From assembly GCF_040126305.1 (NCBI RefSeq), contig NZ_CP149510.1:721001-785000 (forward strand): 64,000 nucleotides of DNA. The letters are read 5' to 3'. This document shows, in pieces, positions 44,722-52,379 of the stretch. Each line of letters opens with the position of its first letter. The stretch's first letter is position 1. The notes below the pieces were generated by a model. It searched no databases and had not been told where the DNA came from. It worked only from the letters and a program-made list of their open reading frames with translations. Both the position numbers and the translations under genes were made by a program. This stretch comes from Pararhizobium sp. A13 (GTDB taxonomy: Bacteria; Pseudomonadota; Alphaproteobacteria; Rhizobiales; Rhizobiaceae).

Positions 44722-45600
44722 GTGAGCCAAATTGCCTTCTGGGGAGCGGTGGAGCTGGGGCTCGTCTATGCCTTCGTCGCAATCGGCGTGTTCCTTGCCT
44801 TCCGAGTGCTCGATTTTCCGGACCTGACCGTCGACGGCTCGTTTCCGCTCGGCGCCGCCGTCACCGCCGTGCTGATCATCGCCGGCGTCAATCCCTGGCT
44901 TGCCGCAGGTGTTGCCATGATTGCTGGGGCCGCCGCCGGGATCGTGACTGCGATCCTCAACGTGCGCTTCCGCATCCTCAACCTGTTGGCCTCGATCCTG
45001 ACGATGATTGCGCTCTTCTCCGTCAATCTGCGCGTCATGGGCAAGCCGAACGTTGCGCTGATCAACGCCGACACGATGCTGTCGCCGTTCTACGGCCTCG
45101 GCCTGCGCGATTTCTATGTCCGGCCGCTGTTCGTCGGACTGCTGGTGGTGATCGCGGCGCTCGCCGTGTGGCGCTTCCTCGAAAGCGACGCCGGGCTTGC
45201 CATGCGGGCAACCGGCGCCAATGCTCGCATGGCCCGGGCGCAAGGGGTCGACACCAGCCGCCAGATCTATCTCGGCATGGCGATGTCGAACGCGCTGGTC
45301 GCGCTGGGCGGTGCGCTGTTTGCCCAGACGAACGGTTTTGCCGATGTCACCTCCGGCGTCGGCACCATCGTCGTCGGCCTTGCTGCCGTCATCATCGGTG
45401 AAACCCTGCTCGGCAGCCGCGGCATACTGATCGCGCTTGCCGGCTGCGTGCTCGGCTCGATCCTCTATCGCATCGCCATCCAGCTCGCCCTTTCGACCGA
45501 CATGCTGGGGCTGCAGGCCTCCGACCTCAATCTGGTCACCGCAGCGCTCGTCACCGTCGCCCTCGTCCTTCCCCGCCTGCGCCGCGGAGGTGCCGCATGA
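44722..45600 (+). CDS. ABC transporter permease (TrpY-like)
   Basis: A 292-residue branched-chain-type permease with about eight to nine membrane segments. GAVELGLVYAFVAIGVFLAFRVLDFPDLTVDGSFPLGAAVTAVL is the diagnostic start, and AMRATGANARMARAQGVDTSRQIYLGMAMSNALVALGGAL is the ATPase-contact region. The start is a GTG at 44722 (preceded by GAGGACCGACAGCG); earlier codons have no homology. Its stop overlaps the ATPase start (ATGA). Product acts with the binding protein encoded 149 bases upstream. Confidence 0.92.
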   Translation: MSQIAFWGAVELGLVYAFVAIGVFLAFRVLDFPDLTVDGSFPLGAAVTAVLIIAGVNPWLAAGVAMIAGAAAGIVTAILNVRFRILNLLASILTMIALFSVNLRVMGKPNVALINADTMLSPFYGLGLRDFYVRPLFVGLLVVIAALAVWRFLESDAGLAMRATGANARMARAQGVDTSRQIYLGMAMSNALVALGGALFAQTNGFADVTSGVGTIVVGLAAVIIGETLLGSRGILIALAGCVLGSILYRIAIQLALSTDMLGLQASDLNLVTAALVTVALVLPRLRRGGAA

Positions 45601-46391
45601 TCAAGCTCGACAACATTCAGGTCGTCTTCGGCAAGGGAACGCCGCTTGAAAAGCGGGCGCTGAACGGCATCGGCCTCACCATCGACGAAGGCACCTTCGT
45701 TACCGTCATCGGCTCGAACGGCGCCGGCAAATCGACCGTGCTTGGCGTACTCGCCGGCGACGTGCTGCCGACCGCCGGTCAGGTCACGATCGGCAACACC
45801 GATGTCACCCGCAAGGGAACCGCCGCCCGCGCCGGGCTCGTTGCCCGCGTCTTCCAGGACCCGTTGGCGGGAAGCTGCGGGGCGCTGTCGATCGAGGAAA
45901 ACCTGGCGCTTGCCGCAAGGCGCGGCGAAAAGCGCGGCCTGGCGCCGGCGCTTGGGGCCAAACGCCGCGAACATTTTCGCGAACGCATCGCCGAGCTCAA
46001 TCTCGGCCTTGAAAACCGCATGAGGGACCGCATGGACCTGCTCTCGGGCGGCCAGCGCCAGGCGGTTTCGCTGGTCATGGCGACGCTCGCCGGCTCCGAA
46101 GTGCTGCTGCTTGATGAGCATACGGCAGCACTCGATCCCGGCATGGCCGAGTTCATCATGAACCTCACCCAGAAGATCGTCTCGGAGCGCAAGTTGACGG
46201 CGTTGATGGTCACCCACTCGATGCGCCAGGCACTCGATTTCGGTCACCGCACGATCATGCTGCATGCCGGTGAAGTCGTGCTCGACGTTTCGGGCGACAG
46301 CCGCAAGACGCTGCAGGTCGAGGACCTCATCGCCATGTTCCGCCGCATCCGCGGCCAGACGCTGGATGACGACGCGCTGCTGATCGGCTGA
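45597..46391 (+). CDS. ABC transporter ATP-binding protein (TrpZ-like)
   Basis: A 264-residue ATPase. Walker A is GSNGAGKSTVLGVLAGDVLP, the Q-loop is RVFQDPLAGSCGALSIEENLALAAR, the signature is LSGGQRQAVSLVMATL, Walker B is VLLLDEHTAALD, and the switch His is in VTHSMRQALDFG. The family sits with TrpX/TrpY-like importers. The DEH in Walker B (rather than DEP) is characteristic of this subfamily. It ends eight bases from the convergent LysE gene. Confidence 0.92.
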   Translation: MIKLDNIQVVFGKGTPLEKRALNGIGLTIDEGTFVTVIGSNGAGKSTVLGVLAGDVLPTAGQVTIGNTDVTRKGTAARAGLVARVFQDPLAGSCGALSIEENLALAARRGEKRGLAPALGAKRREHFRERIAELNLGLENRMRDRMDLLSGGQRQAVSLVMATLAGSEVLLLDEHTAALDPGMAEFIMNLTQKIVSERKLTALMVTHSMRQALDFGHRTIMLHAGEVVLDVSGDSRKTLQVEDLIAMFRRIRGQTLDDDALLIG

Positions 46392-46398
46392 AGGCCGG

Positions 46399-47040
46399 TC
46401 AGCGCGTCTGCGTGAACAGGATCTTCACCGCAAAGATCGAAAAAACGCCTGCAAACGTGTAGTCGATGCCGCGCATGACGCTCTTCCTGCGCTGCAGCCA
46501 GCCCGACAGCCAATCGGCAGTCAGGATCACCAGCACGTTGACCGGCATCGCCGCGGCGATGAAGAAGAAGCCGAGGAAGAGCAACTTCTGTGTCACGGCC
46601 GGATCATTGGCGGTGACGAATTGCGGCAGAAAGGTCATGAAGAAGATGATGACCTTCGGGTTCAGCAGATTGACCCATAGCCCCGTCGAAATATTGGCCA
46701 TGGCGGATGCGCCGGTATCCTCCACCTTTTTCACCGACAGGCTCGATCCGTAACGGATCGCCTGCACCGCCAGCCAGAACAGATAGGCCGCACCGCCGGT
46801 CTTGAGGATCATGAAGGCTGTCGGCGAAGCGGTGATCAGCGCCGAGATACCGAAGGCGACGAGAAGCGTGTGCACGACGCAGCCAAGGCTCGTGCCGATC
46901 ACGATGAAGAACGCGGCTGCCTTGCCCTGCGACAGCGCCCGGCTGATCGACAGCGTCATGTCAGGACCCGGCGTCGCGGCCAGAAGCAGCGTTGCGGCGG
47001 TGAAGGCGAGAAGGGTCGGCAGGCTGGGCAGAAAATCCAT
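46399..47040 (-). CDS. LysE family amino-acid exporter (first of two)
   Basis: A 213-residue exporter with about six hydrophobic segments. The conserved motif is ATPGPDMTLSISRALSQGKAAAFFIVIGTSLGCVVHTLL, and GLWVNLLNPKVIIFFMTFLPQFV near the middle is typical of RhtB/LysE members. The substrate is not shown. A second LysE-family gene is at 51620-52261, but their sequences differ enough to rule out recent duplication. It is convergent with the ABC importer operon. Confidence 0.9.
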   Translation of the reverse strand: MDFLPSLPTLLAFTAATLLLAATPGPDMTLSISRALSQGKAAAFFIVIGTSLGCVVHTLLVAFGISALITASPTAFMILKTGGAAYLFWLAVQAIRYGSSLSVKKVEDTGASAMANISTGLWVNLLNPKVIIFFMTFLPQFVTANDPAVTQKLLFLGFFFIAAAMPVNVLVILTADWLSGWLQRRKSVMRGIDYTFAGVFSIFAVKILFTQTR

Positions 47041-47168
47041 GAGCGAATTCCTCGAAAGGCAACATGCGCGATCGCTGGAGCATGTACCGAAAACAACGCG
47101 ATATCGCTAGTACAAAAAGCGAGCGCGGCGGATGTTCTAAAAGCGCAGGACCGCTTAGGACCCCCTTC

Positions 47169-47206
47169 GGAACGTTTGAGCATGTTCGAGAGTTCTTATA
47201 TAAGAA
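47169..47206 (+). promoter_or_regulatory. Possible EcfG-type stress promoter and palindrome upstream of the BA14K gene
   Basis: GGAAC at 47169-47173 with GTT at 47192-47194 (18-base spacer) resembles the GGAAC-N16-17-CGTT promoter of the alphaproteobacterial general stress sigma factor, apart from an A in place of the C before GTT. It runs into a perfect 14-bp palindrome TTCTTATATAAGAA at 47193-47206, about 40 bases ahead of the start codon. Confidence 0.4.
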
Positions 47207-47245
47207 AAAGAGGAGAGGAGAAGGGCTGACACAGGAGAGAAGCTG

Positions 47246-47797
47246 ATGAGAAAACTCGCGATCATTTTGGTGTCGCTGATCACAGCCTTCACAAGCATTA
47301 CACCGGCACAGGCTTTCCCGCCCGTCAATATGGCCACCGCCGTTAAAAATCCGGATGTCATCGACGTCCGTCACCGGCGCTATCATGGCGGGCACTACTC
47401 CGGCTACGGGCGAGACCACTACCGCCACGGCTATTACCGCGGACACCACGGGCACAACTATGGTGGCGCGGTTATCGGTGGTCTTGCGGCCGGCATGGTC
47501 TTCGGCAGCATGCTCGGCTACCCGTACTATGGCTCGAGCTACTATGGATCGAGTTACTATGGCCCAGGGGCTTACTATGGCCCGGGGGCTTACTATGGCT
47601 ATGGCCCCAGAGCTTTTTATGGTCCCAGAGCTTACTATGGTCCCAGAGCCTACTATGGTCCTAGAGCGTATTACGGCCGCGGAGCTTACTACGGCGGCAA
47701 CGCACATGTTCGCTCGTGCTTTGCCCGTTATCGCTCCTATCGCGCGTGGGATAACACCTACCAGCCGTATTATGGCCCTCGCCGGCTGTGCTGGTAA
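47246..47797 (+). CDS. BA14K family secreted Tyr/Gly-rich repeat protein
   Basis: A 183-residue protein with a signal peptide ([20 protein letters not shown], cleavage near AQA23). A His/Arg/Gly segment ([20 protein letters not shown]) is followed by a glycine-rich helix-like membrane stretch ([20 protein letters not shown]). Tandem Tyr-Gly-Pro repeats follow at about residues 95-150 (GPGAYY, then GPRAYY units), and the C-terminal [20 protein letters not shown] is the BA14K domain. BA14K of Brucella is an immunoreactive lectin-like surface protein; whether this one binds sugars is unknown. Confidence 0.85.
   Translation: MRKLAIILVSLITAFTSITPAQAFPPVNMATAVKNPDVIDVRHRRYHGGHYSGYGRDHYRHGYYRGHHGHNYGGAVIGGLAAGMVFGSMLGYPYYGSSYYGSSYYGPGAYYGPGAYYGYGPRAFYGPRAYYGPRAYYGPRAYYGRGAYYGGNAHVRSCFARYRSYRAWDNTYQPYYGPRRLCW
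47532..47700. repeat. 18-base tandem repeats within the BA14K-family gene
   Basis: The units read TACTATGGCCCAGGGGCT or TACTATGGTCCCAGAGCT, repeated about eight times with drift. Each encodes YYGP(G/R)A, giving a peptide ladder of period 6. Unit number is a candidate for strain variation by slippage. Confidence 0.85.
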
Positions 47798-48040
47798 GGT
47801 GGTGTGACACAGACCAATCAGGGGCACACCCGCCGCCATCCCTGGCGGCGGGGCGATCTTTCACGCTGGTCGATGCTGAGACCGCTCTTCGCCCTGCCCG
47901 AGAAAGGCACGCTGCACGCAATTCCCTTGACCGAAAGGCTTGCGCACCCCGGCAATCTCGCTAAAAGTGCCCCAGAATTTTTTCCCGAGAAATCCCCTGG
48001 GGCGCGCGATCAGCGCTTTCCGACAGACGGACAGACAAAC

Positions 48041-49258
48041 ATGGCAAAGCAAGTGAAAAAGGTCGTCCTCGCCTATTCCGGCGGTCTCGACACCTCCATC
48101 ATCCTCAAGTGGCTGCAGACCGAACTGGGCGCGGAAGTCGTCACCTTCACCGCCGACCTCGGCCAGGGCGAGGAACTCGAGCCGGCCCGCAAGAAGGCGG
48201 AGATGCTCGGCATCAAGGAAATCTACATCAAGGACGTCCGCGAGGAGTTCGTGAAGGATTTCGTTTTCCCGATGTTCCGCGCCAACGCCGTCTATGAAGG
48301 CGTCTACCTGCTCGGCACCTCGATCGCCCGGCCGCTGATCTCCAAGCACCTGATCGACATCGCCCGCGAAACAGGCGCCGACGCGATCGCCCACGGCGCG
48401 ACCGGCAAGGGCAACGACCAGGTCCGTTTCGAACTGTCGGCTTACGCGCTGAATCCCGACATCAAGATCATTGCCCCCTGGCGCGACTGGTCGTTCAAGA
48501 GCCGCACCGACCTGCTGGAATTCGCCGAAAAGCACCAGATTCCGGTTGCCAAGGACAAGAAGGGCGAAGCGCCGTTCTCCGTCGACGCCAACCTCCTGCA
48601 CTCGTCCTCCGAGGGCAAGGTGCTCGAAGACCCGGCGCAGGAAGCCCCTGAATACGTGCACATGCGCACGATCTCGCCGGAAGCCGCTCCGGACAAGGCG
48701 ACCGTCATCAAGATCGGTTTCGAAAAGGGCGATGCCGTCTCGATCAACGGTGTCCGCCTCTCGCCGGCATCCCTGTTGGCCAAGCTCAACGAATATGGCC
48801 GCGACAACGGCATCGGTCGTCTCGACCTCGTCGAAAACCGTTTCGTCGGCATGAAGTCGCGCGGTGTCTACGAAACCCCCGGCGGCACCATCCTGCTCAC
48901 CGCCCATCGCACCATCGAATCGATCACACTCGACCGCGGAGCTGCGCATCTCAAGGACGAGATCATGCCGCGTTACGCCGAGCTGATCTACTACGGCTTC
49001 TGGTTCTCTCCGGAACGCGAGATGCTGCAGGCGCTGATCGACAAGAGCCAGGAACATGTCGAGGGCGAAGTGACGCTGAAGCTCTACAAGGGCAACGTCA
49101 TGGTCACCGGCCGCGAGAGCGCAAAGTCGCTCTATTCCGACAAGCTGGTCACCTTCGAGGACGACCAGGGCGCCTACGACCAGAAGGACGCCGCCGGCTT
49201 CATCAAGCTCAATGCGCTGCGCCTGCGCACACTGGCTGCCCGCAACCGCGACAAGTAA
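48041..49258 (+). CDS. argG: Argininosuccinate synthase
   Basis: A 405-residue enzyme joining citrulline and aspartate with ATP in arginine synthesis. The PP-loop AYSGGLDTS is at residues 11-19, followed by [19 protein letters not shown], and further blocks [12 protein letters not shown] and [20 protein letters not shown]. The ATG at 48041 gives the family N-terminus. A clear terminator follows. It is preceded by a 243-base spacer after the BA14K gene. Confidence 0.97.
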   Translation: MAKQVKKVVLAYSGGLDTSIILKWLQTELGAEVVTFTADLGQGEELEPARKKAEMLGIKEIYIKDVREEFVKDFVFPMFRANAVYEGVYLLGTSIARPLISKHLIDIARETGADAIAHGATGKGNDQVRFELSAYALNPDIKIIAPWRDWSFKSRTDLLEFAEKHQIPVAKDKKGEAPFSVDANLLHSSSEGKVLEDPAQEAPEYVHMRTISPEAAPDKATVIKIGFEKGDAVSINGVRLSPASLLAKLNEYGRDNGIGRLDLVENRFVGMKSRGVYETPGGTILLTAHRTIESITLDRGAAHLKDEIMPRYAELIYYGFWFSPEREMLQALIDKSQEHVEGEVTLKLYKGNVMVTGRESAKSLYSDKLVTFEDDQGAYDQKDAAGFIKLNALRLRTLAARNRDK

Positions 49259-49280
49259 GCGGGACACACCGCATGATCCA

Positions 49281-49318
49281 GGCCCGTATCCGCGAGGATG
49301 CGGGCCTTTTTATTGTTT
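49281..49318 (+). terminator. Terminator of argG
   Basis: GGCCCGTATCC-GCGA-GGATGCGGGCC forms an 11-bp stem (one T-G pair) followed by TTTTTATTGTTT, 22 bases after the argG stop. Confidence 0.9.
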
Positions 49319-50533
49319 CTATTCGCCGGCCGCCGTTTCCGCCATGACAGTCCGCCGGGTGACGTGCAGGAACAGGCAATAGCTTGCGATCGCCGTCAGG
49401 GTCATCGCCGGGATGATGATCCCGAACGCCGTGAGCGGAATGCCGATCAGCGCCGCCGCGAAGCCGCCGAGGAAGCCGCAACCCATCTGGATGAAGCCCA
49501 GCATTGCCGAGGCGGAGCCCGCGATATGCGGAAAGGGGAGCAGGGTCGCCGTCGTCATGTGGGGCGTGAGGAATGCGATGCCGAAACTCAGGAACCCAAC
49601 CGGCACCATGATCGAGACATAGCTCGGCTCGACCAGCTGCACGGAGAGCCCCGCCAGCAGGCCGGCAAGCCCGAGCGAGACGAGGCCGGCGCGAACAGAA
49701 CCCTCACCACCGAGCCGAGGCGACACCAGCCGCAGGCAGACCGATCCGAGGAAATAAGGCACCGTTTGCCCCAGCATGCCGATCCCGAAGGCGGTCGGCG
49801 TCATCCCGACACGCTCGATCAGGATGAATGGCAGCATCGTCGCCTGCGCATAGAGCGTTCCAATCGACCCTCCGAGAACCAGCGCCCCAAGGAGGAACCG
49901 CCAGTGGGAGACCAGTTCGCCATAGGCGGCAAGCAGCCTCGACGGTCGGGCGCGAGATCGATCGGGGACGCTGGTTTCACGCATGAAGGCAATGACGGCG
50001 CCAGCGACCAGCAAGCTGAACCCGATCAGGAGGAAGAAGATCGCCTGCCAGCCGAAGGCGGCCAGCGCCAGCCCGCCGAGCGTCGGCGCCATGGCGGGGC
50101 CGATTGCCAGCATGATGCCGATCAGGTTCATGATGCGCGATGCTTCGACGCCGGTGAACTGGTCCCGGACGACGGCGCGGGCGACGGTGATGCCGACCGA
50201 AGCGCCGATACCCTGGACCAGCCGGCCGGCGAGCAGCCATTCCACGGATGGTGCGAAGGCGCAGACGAGGCTGCCCAGGAGGTTGATGCCGACGAACGCC
50301 AGCGTCGCGTTTTTGCGGCCAAAGGCATCCGACATCGGCCCGGCAACGAGTTGCGCGATGGAAAAACCGCCAAAATAGACGGAGAGTGTCAGCTTGATCA
50401 TCGATTCCGTGGTGCCGAAGGCCTGCACCAACTCCGGCATGGCCGGCGTGTAGATCGACATGGAGATCGGTCCAAGGGTCGCCAGCAATGCGCCGAGCAT
50501 GCTGGTGCGGCGCTCGCTCATCCGGACGCTCAT
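49319..50533 (-). CDS. MFS multidrug transporter (Bcr/CflA type)
   Basis: A 404-residue pump with twelve predicted membrane segments. The N-terminal GPISMSIYTPAMPELVQAFG and motif A-like VAGPMSDAFGRKNATL, and VQGIGASVGITVARAVVRDQF (motif C region), mark the Bcr/CflA drug-efflux subfamily. The start ATG overlaps the MarR gene stop (ATGA), so the two form an operon with the regulator first. The substrates are unknown, although linkage to a MarR repressor suggests an inducible pump. Confidence 0.9.
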   Translation of the reverse strand: MSVRMSERRTSMLGALLATLGPISMSIYTPAMPELVQAFGTTESMIKLTLSVYFGGFSIAQLVAGPMSDAFGRKNATLAFVGINLLGSLVCAFAPSVEWLLAGRLVQGIGASVGITVARAVVRDQFTGVEASRIMNLIGIMLAIGPAMAPTLGGLALAAFGWQAIFFLLIGFSLLVAGAVIAFMRETSVPDRSRARPSRLLAAYGELVSHWRFLLGALVLGGSIGTLYAQATMLPFILIERVGMTPTAFGIGMLGQTVPYFLGSVCLRLVSPRLGGEGSVRAGLVSLGLAGLLAGLSVQLVEPSYVSIMVPVGFLSFGIAFLTPHMTTATLLPFPHIAGSASAMLGFIQMGCGFLGGFAAALIGIPLTAFGIIIPAMTLTAIASYCLFLHVTRRTVMAETAAGE

Positions 50534-51009
50534 TCGGCAATACCCTTCTTGTCGGCGGACCCGCAACGATCCAGCAGATGCAGGTTCTCGCGCAAGCCCT
50601 TGAGGCTCAGCCGCAATGCCTCGCGACCATCGGCGTCCAGGCCAGCCGTTACCTGGTCCATCAGCGCGCGCACTTCCTTGCGGATATTGAGGAGCAGCAG
50701 ATCCGCCCTGGCTGTGACAACCACGTTCTTGGCCCGCCGGTCGCAGGGGTCGGGAACCCGCTCGACGAGCCCAAGTCCTTCAAGCCGATCGAGATAGGTC
50801 GAGAGCGTCATCGGTTCGATGCCCATCCGGATCGCGATATCCGCCTGCTTGATGCCTTCGGTGGCCGCGACCTGGATCAGCGCGCGGGCCTCTCCCGGTG
50901 TCACGCCGAGGCCGGACGCTGCGATGCGCCGGTCGAAGGCGCCGCGCAAAAGCCGCGACACATCGGTCAGCAACATACCGATCGTATCGCTTTCTAATCT
51001 GACGGGCAT
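50530..51009 (-). CDS. MarR-family transcriptional regulator (of the MFS pump)
   Basis: A 159-residue regulator. The wHTH is VTPGEARALIQVAATEGIKQADIAIRMGIEPMTLSTYLDRLEGLGLVER, with the wing DPCDRRAKNVVVTARADLLL. The C-terminal helix has LREN-LHLLDRCG. It lies immediately before the efflux gene with a four-base overlap and therefore most likely controls that pump and itself. The start is taken as the ATG at 51009; an ATG at 51024 would add five residues. Confidence 0.88.
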   Translation of the reverse strand: MPVRLESDTIGMLLTDVSRLLRGAFDRRIAASGLGVTPGEARALIQVAATEGIKQADIAIRMGIEPMTLSTYLDRLEGLGLVERVPDPCDRRAKNVVVTARADLLLLNIRKEVRALMDQVTAGLDADGREALRLSLKGLRENLHLLDRCGSADKKGIAE

Positions 51010-51168
51010 AAGAACTCGTGGCACCGTTTATCGTAAGTTTTACTTAGCATCTTGCGACGAAGGCGACAAGTTTGGCCCCGGGGACGCATCTGAGCATGCG
51101 CGACAACAGGAATGGACAGATCACGGAAATATCACAGACAGGCACGCCAGATAACAACGGCGTGCATC

Positions 51169-51195
51169 GCGAACGCGTGAATTGAACGTGTTCGC
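51169..51195. promoter_or_regulatory. Near-perfect inverted repeat between the MarR gene and the Met-rich gene
   Basis: GCGAACGCGT and ACGTGTTCGC (51169-51178 and 51186-51195; one mismatch, seven-base centre) lie in the 246-base divergent spacer. It could be an operator for the MarR regulator, but it lies about 160 bases from that gene and nearer the start at 51256. Confidence 0.35.
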
Positions 51196-51255
51196 ATGGC
51201 GGGCGCACAGTCCGTCTTGGGGCAACCACGCCCCGTGTTCTCTGGGAGAGAGAAA

Positions 51256-51519
51256 ATGTTGAAGACAATTCTTGCCGCCACGGTCCTCGTTTCCTGCCTG
51301 TCGGCCCCGGCCTTCGCTCAGGGCATGATGGCCTGCGACGAGGCTTCGATCATGAAGACCGAGGAAATGGCCAAGGGCATGACCGATCCGATGAAGAAGG
51401 ACGCGATGATGATGGCGATGAAGGAAGTCGACAGCGCCAAGATGGCCATGAAGGACGGCAAGACCGACGACTGCGCCAAGCATCTCGACAATGCCATGAA
51501 GGCGACCGAAGCGAAGTAG
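51256..51519 (+). CDS. Small secreted Met-rich protein, unknown function
   Basis: An 87-residue protein. Its signal peptide is MLKTILAATVLVSCLSAPAF with cleavage near AFAQ23. The mature part is amphipathic and unusually rich in Met and Lys (14 Met in 87 residues, for example DPMKKDAMMMAMKEVDSAKM), with Cys in MMACDE and in DDCAKHLDNAMK. I recognise no named family; similar short proteins with this layout are annotated as hypothetical in rhizobia, as far as I recall. Met and Cys spacing could suit metal binding, but that is speculative. Ribosome site: GGGAGAGA. Confidence 0.75.
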   Translation: MLKTILAATVLVSCLSAPAFAQGMMACDEASIMKTEEMAKGMTDPMKKDAMMMAMKEVDSAKMAMKDGKTDDCAKHLDNAMKATEAK

Positions 51520-51536
51520 TTCGAATTACCCGGCGC

Positions 51537-51560
51537 GGCAGGGCCCTCAAAAGCCCTGCC
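51537..51560 (+). terminator. Stem-loop after the Met-rich gene
   Basis: GGCAGGGC-CCTCAAAA-GCCCTGCC forms an 8-bp GC stem 17 bases after the stop codon. No T-run follows. Confidence 0.55.
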
Positions 51561-51619
51561 CCATCTTGACGGAATCGACAACGCAAGGTGGAATGGCATT
51601 CCACGCGCAAGGAGATTCC

Positions 51620-52261
51620 ATGACGCAGGCCCTGCTCTTCGGCGCCTTTTTGGCGGCACTGTTCTACGTGCTCATTCCCGGCCCAGCCTTTCTTGCCCTG
51701 CTCGGCATCGGCGCCGGTCAGGGCCGCACGGCGGGCGCACTGTTCATGGGCGGCCATCTGGCGGGCGATCTTCTCTGGTCGGCGCTGGCGCTGGTGGCGA
51801 TCGTCGGTGCCAAGACTGTCGGCAGCACGATCTTCGATATTCTCGGTCTGCTCTGCGGCTTCTATCTCGCCTGGATCGGCTGGACGGCGCTCCGGGCGAA
51901 GCCCCGCGGCGAAAACCGGCCCTTGCTCACCGTCGAACGGCCTTATCGCCGCGGCCTCATTTTCGGCCTCACCAACCCCAAGGGATATCCAGTGGCGCTT
52001 GCCACGTTTACGGCCCTGCTTGCCAGCTCCTCGAATGTACTGGATTTCCACGCCTTGCCGGCGCTGCTCGCCGTGTCCGTCCTCGGATTTCTCGTCGCCT
52101 ACGCTATCCTGATCGGCATCATCGGCGCGTCCGTCGTGCGGCGTTTCTATCGCAGACACGAACTAGCCATCGTCCGGCTTTCGGGCGTGCTGTTCATGGG
52201 CTTTGCCGTGCAGGCGATCTGGCATGCGGCGCCGGGGCTACTGGGCGTCCGCAAGGCTTGA
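51620..52261 (+). CDS. LysE family amino-acid exporter (second of two)
   Basis: A 213-residue exporter, MTQALLFGAFLAALFYVLIP onward, with about six membrane segments. PGPAFLALLGIGAGQGRTAGALFMGGHLAGDLLWSALALVAIVG is the family motif, and FGLTNPKGYPVALATFTALL is equivalent to the NPK segment. ATTCC-ACGCGCAAGGAGATTCC precedes the ATG, giving a good AAGGAG ribosome site. It is unrelated in detail to the LysE protein at 46399-47040. The exported compound is unknown. Confidence 0.9.
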   Translation: MTQALLFGAFLAALFYVLIPGPAFLALLGIGAGQGRTAGALFMGGHLAGDLLWSALALVAIVGAKTVGSTIFDILGLLCGFYLAWIGWTALRAKPRGENRPLLTVERPYRRGLIFGLTNPKGYPVALATFTALLASSSNVLDFHALPALLAVSVLGFLVAYAILIGIIGASVVRRFYRRHELAIVRLSGVLFMGFAVQAIWHAAPGLLGVRKA

Positions 52262-52379
52262 TCCGGAGCCGGCACACGCCCACCTGACAATCTTGATATT
52301 TCCACAATCGCTGCCGACAAGATCAGGCAGCACCCGCCATCTTCGGTGGGAAAAATCGGAATGCGAAAGGACTGACCCC

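Noticed and set aside
47532..47700. Short tandem repeats resembling a CRISPR array
   Set aside because: Units are contiguous 18-mers without spacers and encode a regular peptide in a secreted protein.
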